Positions 38,540 through 47,233 of a stretch of DNA of 59,885 nt are shown here, piece by piece. Origin of the DNA: a virus. Location: positions 1-59,885 of IMG/VR virus record IMGVR_UViG_3300017970_000002. One strand, given 5' to 3'. The stretch's first letter is position 1; each line of letters begins with the position of its first letter. The translations under genes were made by a program, and so were the position numbers. Under the pieces are notes generated by a model. It was not told where the DNA came from. It saw nothing but the letters and a program-made list of their open reading frames with translations, and searched no databases.

Positions 38540-39586
38540 TTAATGGGCGCGCAATTTGTCTAGAACTTCACGGAAAGTCGCGTCGGACATCGAGTCGTAT
38601 CCTGCGGCTTTTGCTAACATGGCACGCTGCTCCGCATTGGCACTTTCGAGCAGGTTGGCATCCACCCCCGAGCTGTGGGCTAAGTCGGCTATTTTGGTGG
38701 CTTTAGCTGAGCGCGCGGCGGACTCTGGGGTAGGATATTTCGACGCGGCTGGTAGCTTTGACTCAGGCATCGAGGGAAGGGATTCCGAGGGGCGTGACTT
38801 TGGTGCAGGGCGCGGGCGTGCATATGATTTCCCTGTGCCCGGTTCCTCACCCGGCGTGAATCTCAACTGTCGTGAAATCCCCGGTTTAACCTGAAATGCG
38901 GGCTTGTATTCTGCCGCCGCTTCCTCGGCCTGAGGTACCATCCCGAATATCTTGCGTACTCGGTTGACCAAGCTCAGTGCGTGAGCCGCTTGAGGAAATG
39001 CAACGCCAGCGATGTCCTGGACTACGCCGCCAGTTGGTAGCTTTGACACCGCAGCACCGACGCCGCGCGCTGCTGCGCCAGCCCCGCGCATGAGTGGCTC
39101 CCGCGCGAACGGTGCCGCGAGTTCCATCGCGTGTGCAGTTGCCTGACCCGGTTTCCCTTCGCCGTACTCCTCGCCGATCTGCGCGGCTGCTGGACCGACG
39201 AACGGAATCATACCCGCAAGCCCATGTCCAGCAGCCTCTACGTACTCCTTACGCCCGAATGCCTCTTTGGCCTTCTGCTGCTCTGCGCGCCGGGCTGCTG
39301 TAGCGTCTGCCAGCGTATCCAACGGATGCAGCCCAGCGCGGATCACAGTAGCCGGTAGTCCAATTACGTCATTGACAAGCGTTCGTCCGAACCCTTGATC
39401 CTGCTGACTGGTGTCCTTAGCCTGTGGACGCTCCCCCACAACCTTCAACTGGTCGTATCCATGCAGACCTGCGAAGTTCGGGTCCACAGTACGCATGACT
39501 TTGACCCTTTCAGGAACAGGTAAGGACCAGAAGTTGTCGTCCTTGAGTACTTCGGCAGGCGTTGGCACGCTACTGCCCCATGCCAA
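38540..39586 (-). CDS. putative internal virion / DNA-ejection protein
   Basis: The 348-residue protein is helical and Ala-rich, with charged segments (TLADATAARRAEQQKAKEAF) and a Pro/Lys-rich linker (about 245-285). It overlaps the larger Gln-rich protein upstream by 17 bases. Position and composition fit an internal core or ejection protein of podoviruses. No motif decides this. Confidence 0.5.
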   Translation of the reverse strand: MAWGSSVPTPAEVLKDDNFWSLPVPERVKVMRTVDPNFAGLHGYDQLKVVGERPQAKDTSQQDQGFGRTLVNDVIGLPATVIRAGLHPLDTLADATAARRAEQQKAKEAFGRKEYVEAAGHGLAGMIPFVGPAAAQIGEEYGEGKPGQATAHAMELAAPFAREPLMRGAGAAARGVGAAVSKLPTGGVVQDIAGVAFPQAAHALSLVNRVRKIFGMVPQAEEAAAEYKPAFQVKPGISRQLRFTPGEEPGTGKSYARPRPAPKSRPSESLPSMPESKLPAASKYPTPESAARSAKATKIADLAHSSGVDANLLESANAEQRAMLAKAAGYDSMSDATFREVLDKLRAH

Positions 39587-41585
39587 TGGATTTCAGGTAA
39601 TCAGCGGCGTTTGTGGGCTTAGGGCCGCCGCCTGTGGCAGGAGGTGGAGATGTACGCTGCGGAGCACCTGTTGCTTGACCAGCAGGTCCGGAGATCATCT
39701 GCTGTTGGAGATCCTGCACTGTCTTGTTCATAGCCTGCAATTCAGCCTTGGCACCGACACCAATCTGCTGGACTTCGGCAGCCATCTCGGGTAGCGTCGA
39801 GTCCAGTGACAGGATCTTGTCCATGCTCTCGGAGGTGTGAACAGGTAGCATCGCGCGGGATTGGGCACCACCTGCTGTCAAGTAGGCGTACTCGCGCTGG
39901 ATTTCGTTCAGCGCGACCTGTGCGCGTTTGAAATCCGGGTCACTTACCGCGAGCCGTGACCACTCGCGGACGGGACGATTCAGCAGCGGCGATCCGGTAT
40001 CCTTGAGCTTCTGTGCCACATCGAGCAGGATCTTGCCATGCGTGTCGATCGTGTTATTGAGTCGCTGGATCGCGCCGGAGCGCTGCACAGTCTCGCCGAT
40101 CTGTTTCGCCAGCGCCGGAGTCTCGGTCAACCGCGCAGTGAGCGTCATCGGATCGAGGCCCGTCTGCTTTGCAATGATCCGTAACCCTTCCTGCGCGCGT
40201 ACCTGCCCAGCCTTGCCACCTCCGCGCCCACCGGAGGTCCCAGTGAGCGTGCTGAGGTAATAGAGCACGTCGTCGGATTGCTGCTGCGTCAGCTTGCCGA
40301 ATGGCGTCTGCACAGTAGAGGCTTGTGCGGGCTGGCGTGGAATCGCTGAAGGTGCAGGCGTTGTAGGCCGCGTCGATCCACCACCAGTGCCTGGCAGCGT
40401 GGACGGCGGCATATTCGGGAGCGCGGACTTCGGCACGCCGCTCCCGGCGCCGATCCCGGATAGTGTGCGGTCGATCGCAATCTGCTGCTCCTGCCGACCG
40501 ATCTGCACGCCATAATGCTTGTAGACCATATCACCAGCAGCTTTGCGCGCCTGTTCGTCTGACAATCCTTGGCCGCGCGCCGCTTGGTAATACCGCCCGA
40601 ACTCTCCCCAGTACTTCGCACGCTCCTCAGCACCGGCTAACGACTTGTCCACGAGCGTGAATTGACCTTGTTCGAGTGCTGTTCCAGTCGCGGCGTCAAA
40701 GACCTTACCAGGATCGCGCGGGTCCGCCCAGCCGACGTTTAACTCCTCTGATCCAGGCTTCTTGTAGAGGACCTGCGTCATGTTGTGCGCGCCTTGCGCC
40801 GGGAGAGGCTGCCTGCCAAATACGGAGACGAATGCAGCCTCGCGTGCCGACTTCGGGTCCATTCCGCCACCCTCAGGTGACTGAAAGAACTTGGTGCGCT
40901 CTCCCAGTTGAGTCATCGTCTCCTTCTCTGACTCGGCAGACTCAGCGCGCTTACGCGTCTGACCTAGTTGATACGTGCGCTCCTCGGCAGCTTGATTGGC
41001 TCCCTGAATGTCCTTGCCCATCTGCGCAAGATACGCGAACCTCGGGTTCATCGCGGGCGGCGGCGCTGCCCCCGGTACACCACCAGCAGGCACAGGAGTT
41101 GCAGGCGCAGGAGCCGCAGGTGTAGCAGCTCTGGCCTTTTGTGCAGCAGGATCGAATTGCATCAGATTCGGCTGCGTTGGCTGCGCTTGTCCAGGAGCTG
41201 CGCCAGGAGCCGTAGCCGCATACGCCTTGTTGATCGCCTGCTGCTGAGCCTGCTGCTTCTGCTGTTGCTGACGCTGCTTCAGGAGCTGCGAAACCTTGCT
41301 ACCGATCTCGCCGATGTTGCCGAGCTGCCCTTCCTTGACCGCTTTCTTCGCGCCGGGAAACGAGCTCTCGGTCGTCTCCTGCATCTGACCGAAGATGTTG
41401 CTTACGTCATCCCAGAGCCGGGGATCGCCAGTCTTCTCAGCCGCGTCGATTGCGCCCTTCAACGCAAACTCGTGCATGCGCATGTCGTTCTTGTACTCGG
41501 CGAACTTCTTCATCATGTCGATCTGGCCAGCCTGCTGCGACTTGCCTACGAAGTGACCGACGAGTGGACCGAGGAGCGCTGCCAT
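39570..41585 (-). CDS. large Gln/Ala-rich internal virion protein
   Basis: The 671-residue protein has a charged helical N-terminal part. It has a Gln-rich run at about 103-118, Pro/Ala/Thr-rich linkers (about 125-175 and 395-430) and a helical C-terminal region with coiled-coil character (about 510-640). Size, gene order and low complexity match internal core/ejection proteins of podoviruses rather than a tape measure. There is no visible lysozyme motif. It lies between a small virion protein and another ejection-type gene. Confidence 0.6.
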   Translation of the reverse strand: MAALLGPLVGHFVGKSQQAGQIDMMKKFAEYKNDMRMHEFALKGAIDAAEKTGDPRLWDDVSNIFGQMQETTESSFPGAKKAVKEGQLGNIGEIGSKVSQLLKQRQQQQKQQAQQQAINKAYAATAPGAAPGQAQPTQPNLMQFDPAAQKARAATPAAPAPATPVPAGGVPGAAPPPAMNPRFAYLAQMGKDIQGANQAAEERTYQLGQTRKRAESAESEKETMTQLGERTKFFQSPEGGGMDPKSAREAAFVSVFGRQPLPAQGAHNMTQVLYKKPGSEELNVGWADPRDPGKVFDAATGTALEQGQFTLVDKSLAGAEERAKYWGEFGRYYQAARGQGLSDEQARKAAGDMVYKHYGVQIGRQEQQIAIDRTLSGIGAGSGVPKSALPNMPPSTLPGTGGGSTRPTTPAPSAIPRQPAQASTVQTPFGKLTQQQSDDVLYYLSTLTGTSGGRGGGKAGQVRAQEGLRIIAKQTGLDPMTLTARLTETPALAKQIGETVQRSGAIQRLNNTIDTHGKILLDVAQKLKDTGSPLLNRPVREWSRLAVSDPDFKRAQVALNEIQREYAYLTAGGAQSRAMLPVHTSESMDKILSLDSTLPEMAAEVQQIGVGAKAELQAMNKTVQDLQQQMISGPAGQATGAPQRTSPPPATGGGPKPTNAADYLKSIGMGQ

Positions 41586-41588
41586 AGA

Positions 41589-42161
41589 TTACGCCATAGC
41601 GGCCAGCATAGCCGGGTCCATTCCGCCAGAAGCTGCTAGACCAAGCTCGGCACCGCCCATTTGGCCTTGGGTCGCCTGCGATTGTTTGCCTAGCAGACCT
41701 TGAAGCGCTTGGCTGAAAGCACCCGCCGAGAGGTTGCCGAGTCCTGTGACAGCGTTCAGCTCCTCGCCCGCTAGTCCGGCCATTCCCTGCGCCGCGCCCT
41801 GCTGCGCCTGCGAGATCAAATTCGTCTCTTGGCCGGACGTGGTGAATGGTATCTGACTGAGCGCTTGCGTTTGCCCGCCACCTTGTGGTGTGAACTCAGC
41901 CAAGTTCTTGGCCTGCTGCGCGCCCTGCTGTTGAATGGTAGAGATCTCAGGCGCCATTGCCTTGGTGATATCCGATAGGTTGCCGCTGAGGATGCCTGAG
42001 TAATAGTTCTGCGCCTGTCCTAATCCCTGCTGAGCCATTGGCGCAAACGTTCCGAATCCGTACTCCTGCGCCAAGTTGCCAGTGTTCAGGAGGTCATTGA
42101 CTTCAGACTGAATCGGCGCGCCTTCAATGGACCCCATTAGGCTGCTGAACAACCCCGGCAT
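41589..42161 (-). CDS. putative internal virion protein
   Basis: The 190-residue protein is helical and Gln/Gly/Ala-rich throughout (EISTIQQQGAQQAKNLAEF, AQQGAAQGMAGLAGEEL), like its larger neighbour. It overlaps the GNAT-like gene by 38 bases. With 39570-41585 and 38540-39586 it probably forms the internal core or ejection set. Confidence 0.55.
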   Translation of the reverse strand: MPGLFSSLMGSIEGAPIQSEVNDLLNTGNLAQEYGFGTFAPMAQQGLGQAQNYYSGILSGNLSDITKAMAPEISTIQQQGAQQAKNLAEFTPQGGGQTQALSQIPFTTSGQETNLISQAQQGAAQGMAGLAGEELNAVTGLGNLSAGAFSQALQGLLGKQSQATQGQMGGAELGLAASGGMDPAMLAAMA

Positions 42162-42597
42162 TCACGGCCTCCTTTCTCATGTCAGCGCCCGATGCGAATG
42201 ACTCCTTGATGCCCTTGCACATGATCGCTACGCCTGTGAGCTCGTCCAGCCCACAGACCTCGGCGATCCGCTTCGTATGTGATGTATCAACGAACGAGAA
42301 CATCGGCAGGCTGGCGAATACGGACGTGCGCTTGGCTTCCTCGACTTGCTTGAAGAGCGACTTGAGATACACCCGCCCGGCGTGTCTTCCGTCAATCACG
42401 AGTGGCTCAATGTGAATCGCTACCTGCATGAACCAGCACGCAATGATCTCCCCCTCGAACTCAGCCACCGCCGCGCGTGCGAATCTCCAGCTAGGGATAA
42501 TGTCTCGACGAATGCCAACGCGTCCGAAGAACTCGACGATCTTAGGCCACTCAGCTTCTCCCGAGATGATCCGGTAGGTTACCCGAGGTGCTTCCAT
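42124..42597 (-). CDS. possible GNAT-like protein
   Basis: The 157-residue protein has a GNAT-like order: an N-terminal helix, a beta-hairpin (AVAEFEGEIIACWFMQVAIH) and a strand-turn with EPLVIDGRHAGRVYLKSLF. Unlike standard acetyltransferases it lacks a clear Q/RxxGxG/A loop, so any enzyme activity is doubtful. Similar proteins occur near internal virion genes in podoviruses. I chose Met 42597; the ribosome site is poor. Confidence 0.4.
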   Translation of the reverse strand: MEAPRVTYRIISGEAEWPKIVEFFGRVGIRRDIIPSWRFARAAVAEFEGEIIACWFMQVAIHIEPLVIDGRHAGRVYLKSLFKQVEEAKRTSVFASLPMFSFVDTSHTKRIAEVCGLDELTGVAIMCKGIKESFASGADMRKEAVNAGVVQQPNGVH

Positions 42598-42772
42598 TGC
42601 GCTGATTATACTCCCGTTCCGACGCGCGGGCCATAGCCTGCTTGAACTTACGGTCGTATCTAGCGAGCATGGCACCGAACCGGCCTCTGGTGCGTTCGCG
42701 TTGGGCAGCTACCATGCGGCTGCGCCCAGAGCACATTCCCGCCTCAGCAACGGATCGCGCTAGTTCCCGCAC
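42551..42772 (-). CDS. small basic protein, GTG start
   Basis: The 73-residue Arg-rich product (REREYNQR, AAQRERTRGRFGAM) starts at a GTG overlapping the previous gene's stop by 13 bases. It overlaps the next gene by 47. It fills a gap between genes that would otherwise be empty. The overlaps and lack of a strong ribosome site leave it uncertain. Confidence 0.4.
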   Translation of the reverse strand: MRELARSVAEAGMCSGRSRMVAAQRERTRGRFGAMLARYDRKFKQAMARASEREYNQRNGSTSGNLPDHLGRS

Positions 42773-43338
42773 CAGATCCCCGCTATTGATGAATTCGCGC
42801 AGTCAGCGACGCTGGTCAACGTAGCGTCCGCCCCGGTCCCCTTCTGCACCTGCAACTGCGCGGTGCCATTGGCCGTAACGGTGAATTGCCAGACCCCAGC
42901 GACGGTGAACCTCGATGGCTGCGACTCGACCTTTACCTGCGGATTACCAGCCTGACCGGCATTTGGATTAACGATGGTCGTCGAGACTGTAGCGGCGGCC
43001 AATCCCGTGACCATGCACTGCACCAGGAACGGGTATCCAAGGTCCGCTGCGTCCTTGATATCGAACGTAACGGCGCCGAATACCGTCCAGAGGCCAGGCC
43101 GCGCGAACGTAATCATGCAATTGGTCAATGTGCCCCAACTCGGCGCCACCGGGACCATGACCGTACCGCTCCCAATAGCGAACACTCCAGCCGGGGATAA
43201 CTGCCCTTGAATCTGATAGATGTCGTCGAATGCGCGGCGGAACGCCTGCTGCATCCATTGCGGGGTGTTTGGTGGATAAGTAGGGTACCAGAGGCCTGAG
43301 CCTGGCGCGAGCGGCGCGAAGATCGGATTCGTCGCCAT
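42760..43338 (-). CDS. putative virion structural protein
   Basis: The 192-residue protein has a short helical N-terminus (TPQWMQQAFRRAFDDIYQIQ) and then a beta-sandwich-like domain. The domain ends with Cys-bearing ADCANSSIAGIWCGN. It resembles small head/tail fibre domains with an N-terminal attachment helix. Its start overlaps the next protein's stop by one base. Confidence 0.55.
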   Translation of the reverse strand: MATNPIFAPLAPGSGLWYPTYPPNTPQWMQQAFRRAFDDIYQIQGQLSPAGVFAIGSGTVMVPVAPSWGTLTNCMITFARPGLWTVFGAVTFDIKDAADLGYPFLVQCMVTGLAAATVSTTIVNPNAGQAGNPQVKVESQPSRFTVAGVWQFTVTANGTAQLQVQKGTGADATLTSVADCANSSIAGIWCGN

Positions 43339-43679
43339 CAGCAGAACGCGAAGACGTTGACCTTCATCGCAGCGGTCGAGAACACCCAGAACGCCATAAG
43401 CGGGACGTTCTGCTCGCCGGAGCCAGTGCCAAAGCCTTGGATCGGCGCCACTGACGATGTTGAGGTAAGCGCTAGGCCATACCGTGACGCGCCGATCTTC
43501 GCATCACCAATCAGCAGCGTACCGGTTACCGAGCTATCAGCTTGGATATACAGCTCCTTGACGGTTTGGGGAACGGTAGGCTCGATTGCCTGCAATAGCG
43601 CAATCAATTGCTGCGCCGTGCTTGTCGTGAGTGTCACCTGAATTCCAAACCAATTGTGTGCTGAACCCGCTGCTGGCAT
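43338..43679 (-). CDS. small virion protein
   Basis: The 113-residue protein is Ala/Thr/Gly-rich with beta character and a short helix (QLIALLQAIEPTVPQTVKEL). It is similar in style to small fibre or tail decoration proteins. No family recognised. Confidence 0.55.
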   Translation of the reverse strand: MPAAGSAHNWFGIQVTLTTSTAQQLIALLQAIEPTVPQTVKELYIQADSSVTGTLLIGDAKIGASRYGLALTSTSSVAPIQGFGTGSGEQNVPLMAFWVFSTAAMKVNVFAFC

Positions 43680-43688
43680 CGCGTCCTC

Positions 43689-45095
43689 CTAACTCCCTGT
43701 ATTCTCGCACGTTTCCACGTGGCTGATCGATGGAACAATCGTTGGACATGTAACCGGCGTAGGCACTGGCGGAATCGGTTGTGTCTCGACGATCAGCGTC
43801 AGTTTACCCTGCTTCTGAGCCGCTGTGGCATCGAACTGCACGGCGACCTCAACTTCCAACGAGCCTTCCTTTTGAGCTGCCGTCGCATCAAATGTCTTGC
43901 CTGAGCCAACGAGGGTTGCTGATAATACTCCAGCCTTCTGTGCTGCTACAGCGTGAATCGTATCAAACACTTCAATGGCCAGCGCACCGGCGCGTTGCAA
44001 CATCTGCGCCGCAAGCTGCTTGGTCTTGGTTATCGAAACGGTGAGCACTCCCTGCTTCTCGGCGGCGGTTGCATCGAATGCTGTAGCAACCGCCCGATTA
44101 AGTGCCCCTTGCTTCGTGCTCGCTGTAGCGTCAAGCTGCGTAAAGACTTTGCGACCGAGCGTTGCCGACTTCGTGTGCGCTGTCGCTGTCAAGTCCGCTG
44201 TAATTACGAATGACTTCGTGACAAGGAGTCGGCGCTTCGGTAGGACCAGCCCGTACGGGTAATTCGACAGCTCCGCGATCTCGTCGCCACCGAGCGCGCG
44301 CTTCCAGATCGCAAACATCTGCGCGGTGCCTTGGCAGTAGCGCGAATCCGAGTAGTTCGGCGTGTACATGAAACGCGCGACTGTCGCTGTGTTTGTGACG
44401 CTCCACGAGCTGGCCGACCCGTAGAGCATTCCGTTCATCCAGATCTGTTGAATCGAGCGCTTCGTTGACGCCACGCAGAAGATGATGACGTAGCTGCCGT
44501 GCAACTTGGCTTGGCCTTCATTGCCAGCCGTGATGCTGTCCAGTGCTGTATAAGATCCTGACGGCGAACCCTCGGGGAAGAACGATGGGTACCCGAAGTA
44601 CACACCCTCGCCAGTGCCCGCCACGTACATGCCGAATCCATTCGATGACCCATCGCCGATCGCCATGACCGTCGAGTACCCGCCTGAGACGCCTGGCTGC
44701 GAGGCCGAGAACCCGACGATCGCCATCATCGTGAACTCGCCCATCGAGAAGCTGAGATTTGAGAGCGTGCCCACGTACTGGGAATCGGCATTCAGGCAGA
44801 CGAGACCAGAACCATCCGGGTCCCACGCCGGGGAGCCAGAGGTTGAGAAAGTAGACGGGACACCGGCGCCAGCCTGTGCCGCGATCTGATGGATCGTCGA
44901 GCCGATGCCTTCGTTCAATGGGATGAGCGCAACTAGGCCGGTCGCGGATGGATGCGCGGAATTGAATAGCGCATTAGGCCCTGGACGCCAGCCACCTGCG
45001 GATGGAGACGGCGTATCGGCTGGAGAAAGCCCCGGTACGTACCACTGCGGCGATCGCGGCGGATTTACACGCTGGAATACGAGCGGCCCAGGCAT
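43689..45095 (-). CDS. LamG-like fibre protein with C-terminal repeats
   Basis: The 468-residue protein has a LamG/concanavalin-like jelly roll at about residues 50-270 (GLVALIPLNEG..., EFTMMAIVGFS, QIWMNGMLYGSA), a carbohydrate-binding fold. From about 301 to 438 come seven repeats of about 20 residues around FDATAAQKQG. The protein ends with a Cys-containing Pro-rich tail. It is probably a receptor-binding or tail-fibre protein, with the repeats as a shaft. The repeats are recorded separately at 43782-44195. Confidence 0.7.
   Translation of the reverse strand: MPGPLVFQRVNPPRSPQWYVPGLSPADTPSPSAGGWRPGPNALFNSAHPSATGLVALIPLNEGIGSTIHQIAAQAGAGVPSTFSTSGSPAWDPDGSGLVCLNADSQYVGTLSNLSFSMGEFTMMAIVGFSASQPGVSGGYSTVMAIGDGSSNGFGMYVAGTGEGVYFGYPSFFPEGSPSGSYTALDSITAGNEGQAKLHGSYVIIFCVASTKRSIQQIWMNGMLYGSASSWSVTNTATVARFMYTPNYSDSRYCQGTAQMFAIWKRALGGDEIAELSNYPYGLVLPKRRLLVTKSFVITADLTATAHTKSATLGRKVFTQLDATASTKQGALNRAVATAFDATAAEKQGVLTVSITKTKQLAAQMLQRAGALAIEVFDTIHAVAAQKAGVLSATLVGSGKTFDATAAQKEGSLEVEVAVQFDATAAQKQGKLTLIVETQPIPPVPTPVTCPTIVPSISHVETCENTGS
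43782..44195 (-). repeat. tandem protein repeats, about 20 residues x 7
   Basis: Codons 301-438 of the fibre gene encode seven degenerate units, best seen in LDATASTKQG, FDATAAEKQG, FDATAAQKEG and FDATAAQKQG. The units have an A-A-x-K-x-G core. Repeat number may vary between strains. Confidence 0.75.
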
Positions 45096-45098
45096 CGA

Positions 45099-45578
45099 TC
45101 ACACCTGAGCGTACACTCCCTGGTACTCTGCGCTACAACCGGAGGAAGCAAATGCCGCGCCGGAATTGTTGACGACTACGATGCCCCAGTAGGACGGGAG
45201 CACGCCACCGAATGCCGAGGCGACCGACAGGGGTTCGCTGACGTAAGTCGTGGAATCCACGTTGACGAATAGGGTGCCAATCCGGCGCAGGTTCGTCGGG
45301 TTGTTCAGCGTGATCGAGCCGTTCGTGCCCGTGATCCCCTCGGGATAGTTCGCACCGTCATCCACCGATCCGTAGGCGTAGATATCTGCGGTGCCATTGG
45401 CGCTGACGCCCGACGCAGCCGCTACAATAATAACAACAACCAACGCCTCAAGGAATAGATTGGTCGTGTTCTCAATGACAGTGGAGGCTTGCGCGTCTGA
45501 CTGGCCAAGTGAGTTGAGTGTAATGGTGATCGACTGCGCGTCGGAGCCGTACGCGATGTTGATCGGGGTTGAGGCCAT
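45099..45578 (-). CDS. putative virion structural protein
   Basis: The 159-residue product is beta-rich (SITITLNSLGQSDAQASTVI) with a helical hydrophobic stretch (FLEALVVVIIVAAASG, about 43-58). Such proteins with a YGSVDDGANYPEG-like region are common among phage virion genes. It starts a small block of related beta proteins. Specific role unknown. Confidence 0.6.
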   Translation of the reverse strand: MASTPINIAYGSDAQSITITLNSLGQSDAQASTVIENTTNLFLEALVVVIIVAAASGVSANGTADIYAYGSVDDGANYPEGITGTNGSITLNNPTNLRRIGTLFVNVDSTTYVSEPLSVASAFGGVLPSYWGIVVVNNSGAAFASSGCSAEYQGVYAQV

Positions 45579-45581
45579 CGG

Positions 45582-46181
45582 TTAAGAGCCGCCAGATGGG
45601 AATGTAACCTGGTATGTAAACTGGATCGAGTTCCCGCTTACTACGTTATATGCGCTGAACACCCGGTGATCCCAGAGCGTGCCTGACGTGCTCGCACTGA
45701 ACAAACCCCACTCGGTGATTGCAAACGACGACGTGTACGAGAGCGTCGCCACGGTCTGATAGACGTTGGTCGAGCCTGGCGTCGATTGCGTTCCTGCTAC
45801 ACGCGAGTTCCCGGTCGGCGTCTGAAGCGCGGTATCCGTTACGGCAGCGGCAGTGGTCCCCGTTCCCGAGTCATGATAGTTGAAGTCCGAGGTCGAGGCG
45901 CCACCGGCGAAGGTCGCGGCTTCGTACGCTACACCAACATTCGTCACGAGCCCGAAGACGATGACGAACGCCAACGCCGCCGTGTACCAACCAAGCCAGA
46001 AGCCCAGAGCGCACAGTGCAGCGAGGATCAGGAGTTTGGCCCAAAGCGGGACCTGGGGCTGCTCGATGATGTTGACAGGCCCCTCAGAGATCACCCCAAG
46101 GTCCTCGATTACCGCTCCATCAGGCCCCAGTACCTTAGCCGATAATTTCGCGTACCGAGACCGAGAAGCAGCTTCCATCAC
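45582..46181 (-). CDS. fused membrane-anchored fibre-like protein (paralogue A)
   Basis: The 199-residue protein has an N-terminal module with YAKLSAKVLGPDGAVIEDLG. One or two hydrophobic segments follow (about 48-82), then a C-terminal domain with YHDSGTGTT, TEWGLFSA and LWDHRVFSA. The C-terminal domain is closely related to that of 46188-46610, and its N-terminus matches the separate ORF 46597-46767. It is thus a single-chain version of a protein that the neighbours split. The real start may be the second Met (46178). Confidence 0.65.
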   Translation of the reverse strand: MMEAASRSRYAKLSAKVLGPDGAVIEDLGVISEGPVNIIEQPQVPLWAKLLILAALCALGFWLGWYTAALAFVIVFGLVTNVGVAYEAATFAGGASTSDFNYHDSGTGTTAAAVTDTALQTPTGNSRVAGTQSTPGSTNVYQTVATLSYTSSFAITEWGLFSASTSGTLWDHRVFSAYNVVSGNSIQFTYQVTFPSGGS

Positions 46182-46187
46182 AGTGGA

Positions 46188-46610
46188 TTATAGGCCACCA
46201 GAGGGGAACACGCAACTATACGTGAACTCGATCGTGTTCCCACTGATCACGTTGATGGCATCGAAGATGCGGTGATCCCAGAGGGTGCCACCGGTAGGCG
46301 CGCTGAATAGACCCCACTCCGTGATCGGGCCAGCGGCACCATAGGATATCGTCGCAACCGTCTGGTAGACGTTCGTGCTCGGGCCAGGCGTGGACTGGGT
46401 GCCTAAGACACGCGCTGGCCCAGCCGGGTCCTCCAATGCCGTATCGGTAACGGCGGCAGGAGTCGTTCCGGTGCCAGAGTCATGATAGTTGATTGCCGAG
46501 ACCTGAGGACCGCCAGCGAAGGCATTCACTTCGTACTGGACACCAGCGTTGGTCACAAGACCGACAACGAAGCAGCCCAAGACGAGCAGTGCCACGCTAA
46601 GTAGAATCAT
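46188..46610 (-). CDS. membrane/fibre-like protein (paralogue B, C-terminal part)
   Basis: The 140-residue protein starts with a hydrophobic segment (ILLSVALLVLGCFVVGLVT) and continues with the domain shared with paralogue A (YHDSGTGTT, TEWGLFSA, LWDHRIFDA). I chose Met 46610 with AAGG upstream; the frame runs on to 46688. It overlaps ORF 46597-46767 in another frame, so the fused gene of paralogue A is split here. Confidence 0.6.
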   Translation of the reverse strand: MILLSVALLVLGCFVVGLVTNAGVQYEVNAFAGGPQVSAINYHDSGTGTTPAAVTDTALEDPAGPARVLGTQSTPGPSTNVYQTVATISYGAAGPITEWGLFSAPTGGTLWDHRIFDAINVISGNTIEFTYSCVFPSGGL

Positions 46611-46767
46611 CTGCCTTACCGCCAGGCTCTTCCTGCTGCGCGTTATCCTCAGCCTTTTCAACAGGCTCAACCTCTGAAACCACGCCATAATCGCGGATCA
46701 AGTTGCCATCCTTGTCCAAAAGTTTAGCCGAGAGGGTCCCTCTGCGAGGGGGCACTTTAGCTTCCAT
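46597..46767 (-). CDS. N-terminal module of paralogue B, separate ORF
   Basis: The 56-residue product contains LSAKLLDKDGNLIRDYG, which matches the N-terminal module of paralogue A (LSAKVLGPDGAVIEDLG). A Glu/Lys-rich tail follows. It overlaps the start of paralogue B's second ORF by 14 bases in another frame. The ribosome site is weak. It is probably the partner half of a two-chain version of paralogue A. Confidence 0.55.
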   Translation of the reverse strand: MEAKVPPRRGTLSAKLLDKDGNLIRDYGVVSEVEPVEKAEDNAQQEEPGGKADDST

Positions 46768-46805
46768 ATAAACGGATTATGCCACGGATGTGTCAGAAAT
46801 TGGAA

Positions 46806-46847
46806 GGGCTTGGACGACTTGTTAGGGCAAGTCTGCGGTGCAAGCCC
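46806..46847 (-). ncRNA. nested leader hairpin
   Basis: In the leader between the minus promoter and the next gene, GGGCTTG (46806-46812) pairs with CAAGCCC (46841-46847), and GACTTG (46816-46821) with CAAGTC (46828-46833), with a 6-base loop. The two stems nest. It may protect the transcript or act as an attenuator; no U-run follows. Confidence 0.4.
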
Positions 46848-46877
46848 CTCCGCTCACAAGGGATACGATCTGCACAC

Positions 46878-46907
46878 AGCATATGGTATGAGGACGCTAA
46901 TTGTCAA
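46878..46907 (-). promoter_or_regulatory. minus-strand late promoter candidate
   Basis: Read leftward, TTGACA (46902-46907), 18 bases and TATGCT (46878-46883) form a good sigma70 promoter. It would transcribe the fibre and internal-protein genes from 46767 down to 36337. The leader is about 100 bases. Confidence 0.55.
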
Positions 46908-46911
46908 CTAG

Positions 46912-47229
46912 TTACGAGCCTAGGGCCTCGCAGGACTCGTCGGTCGAGATCAAAGCAGGCGTCGTGACGCACTCGCTTGTCGGCGGAAGTGAGCATTCGG
47001 CTGGTGGTGTGTTGCCTTGTGTTGGCGTCGGCGGTGTAGAAGGCGTGGGTGGTGGCGTCGTGCTGGTGAACGGGAACTCGATCGCGATCTGGGTGACCCG
47101 CATCTCGGCTTGGGCGGAGAAACCAGGCTGATTGGCGATCTCGATAGCGGCTTGGGTCACGCGCATCTGCTGCGCGTTGCCGCCCTGACGGAGGGTCTCG
47201 GTGCGGATCTGGCATATGCGAATAGGCAT
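46912..47229 (-). CDS. small repeat-bearing virion-locus protein
   Basis: The 105-residue protein has three related units near its N-terminus (IRICQIRTETL, MRVTQAAIEIA, MRVTQIAIEFP). A Pro/Thr-rich linker and a Cys-containing C-terminus (about 80-105) follow. The RVTQ-x-x-IE unit is common in short phage virion proteins. The start is just downstream of a hairpin-rich spacer (47234-47318). Confidence 0.55.
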   Translation of the reverse strand: MPIRICQIRTETLRQGGNAQQMRVTQAAIEIANQPGFSAQAEMRVTQIAIEFPFTSTTPPPTPSTPPTPTQGNTPPAECSLPPTSECVTTPALISTDESCEALGS

Positions 47230-47233
47230 TCTA

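Noticed and set aside
39570-41585. tail tape-measure protein
   Set aside because: There is no tail-tube, no frameshifted chaperone pair and no transmembrane segments; position and low-complexity Gln/Ala regions fit an internal ejection protein better.
42124-42597. confident acetyltransferase call
   Set aside because: The acetyl-CoA loop signature is absent, so only a GNAT-like fold is suggested.
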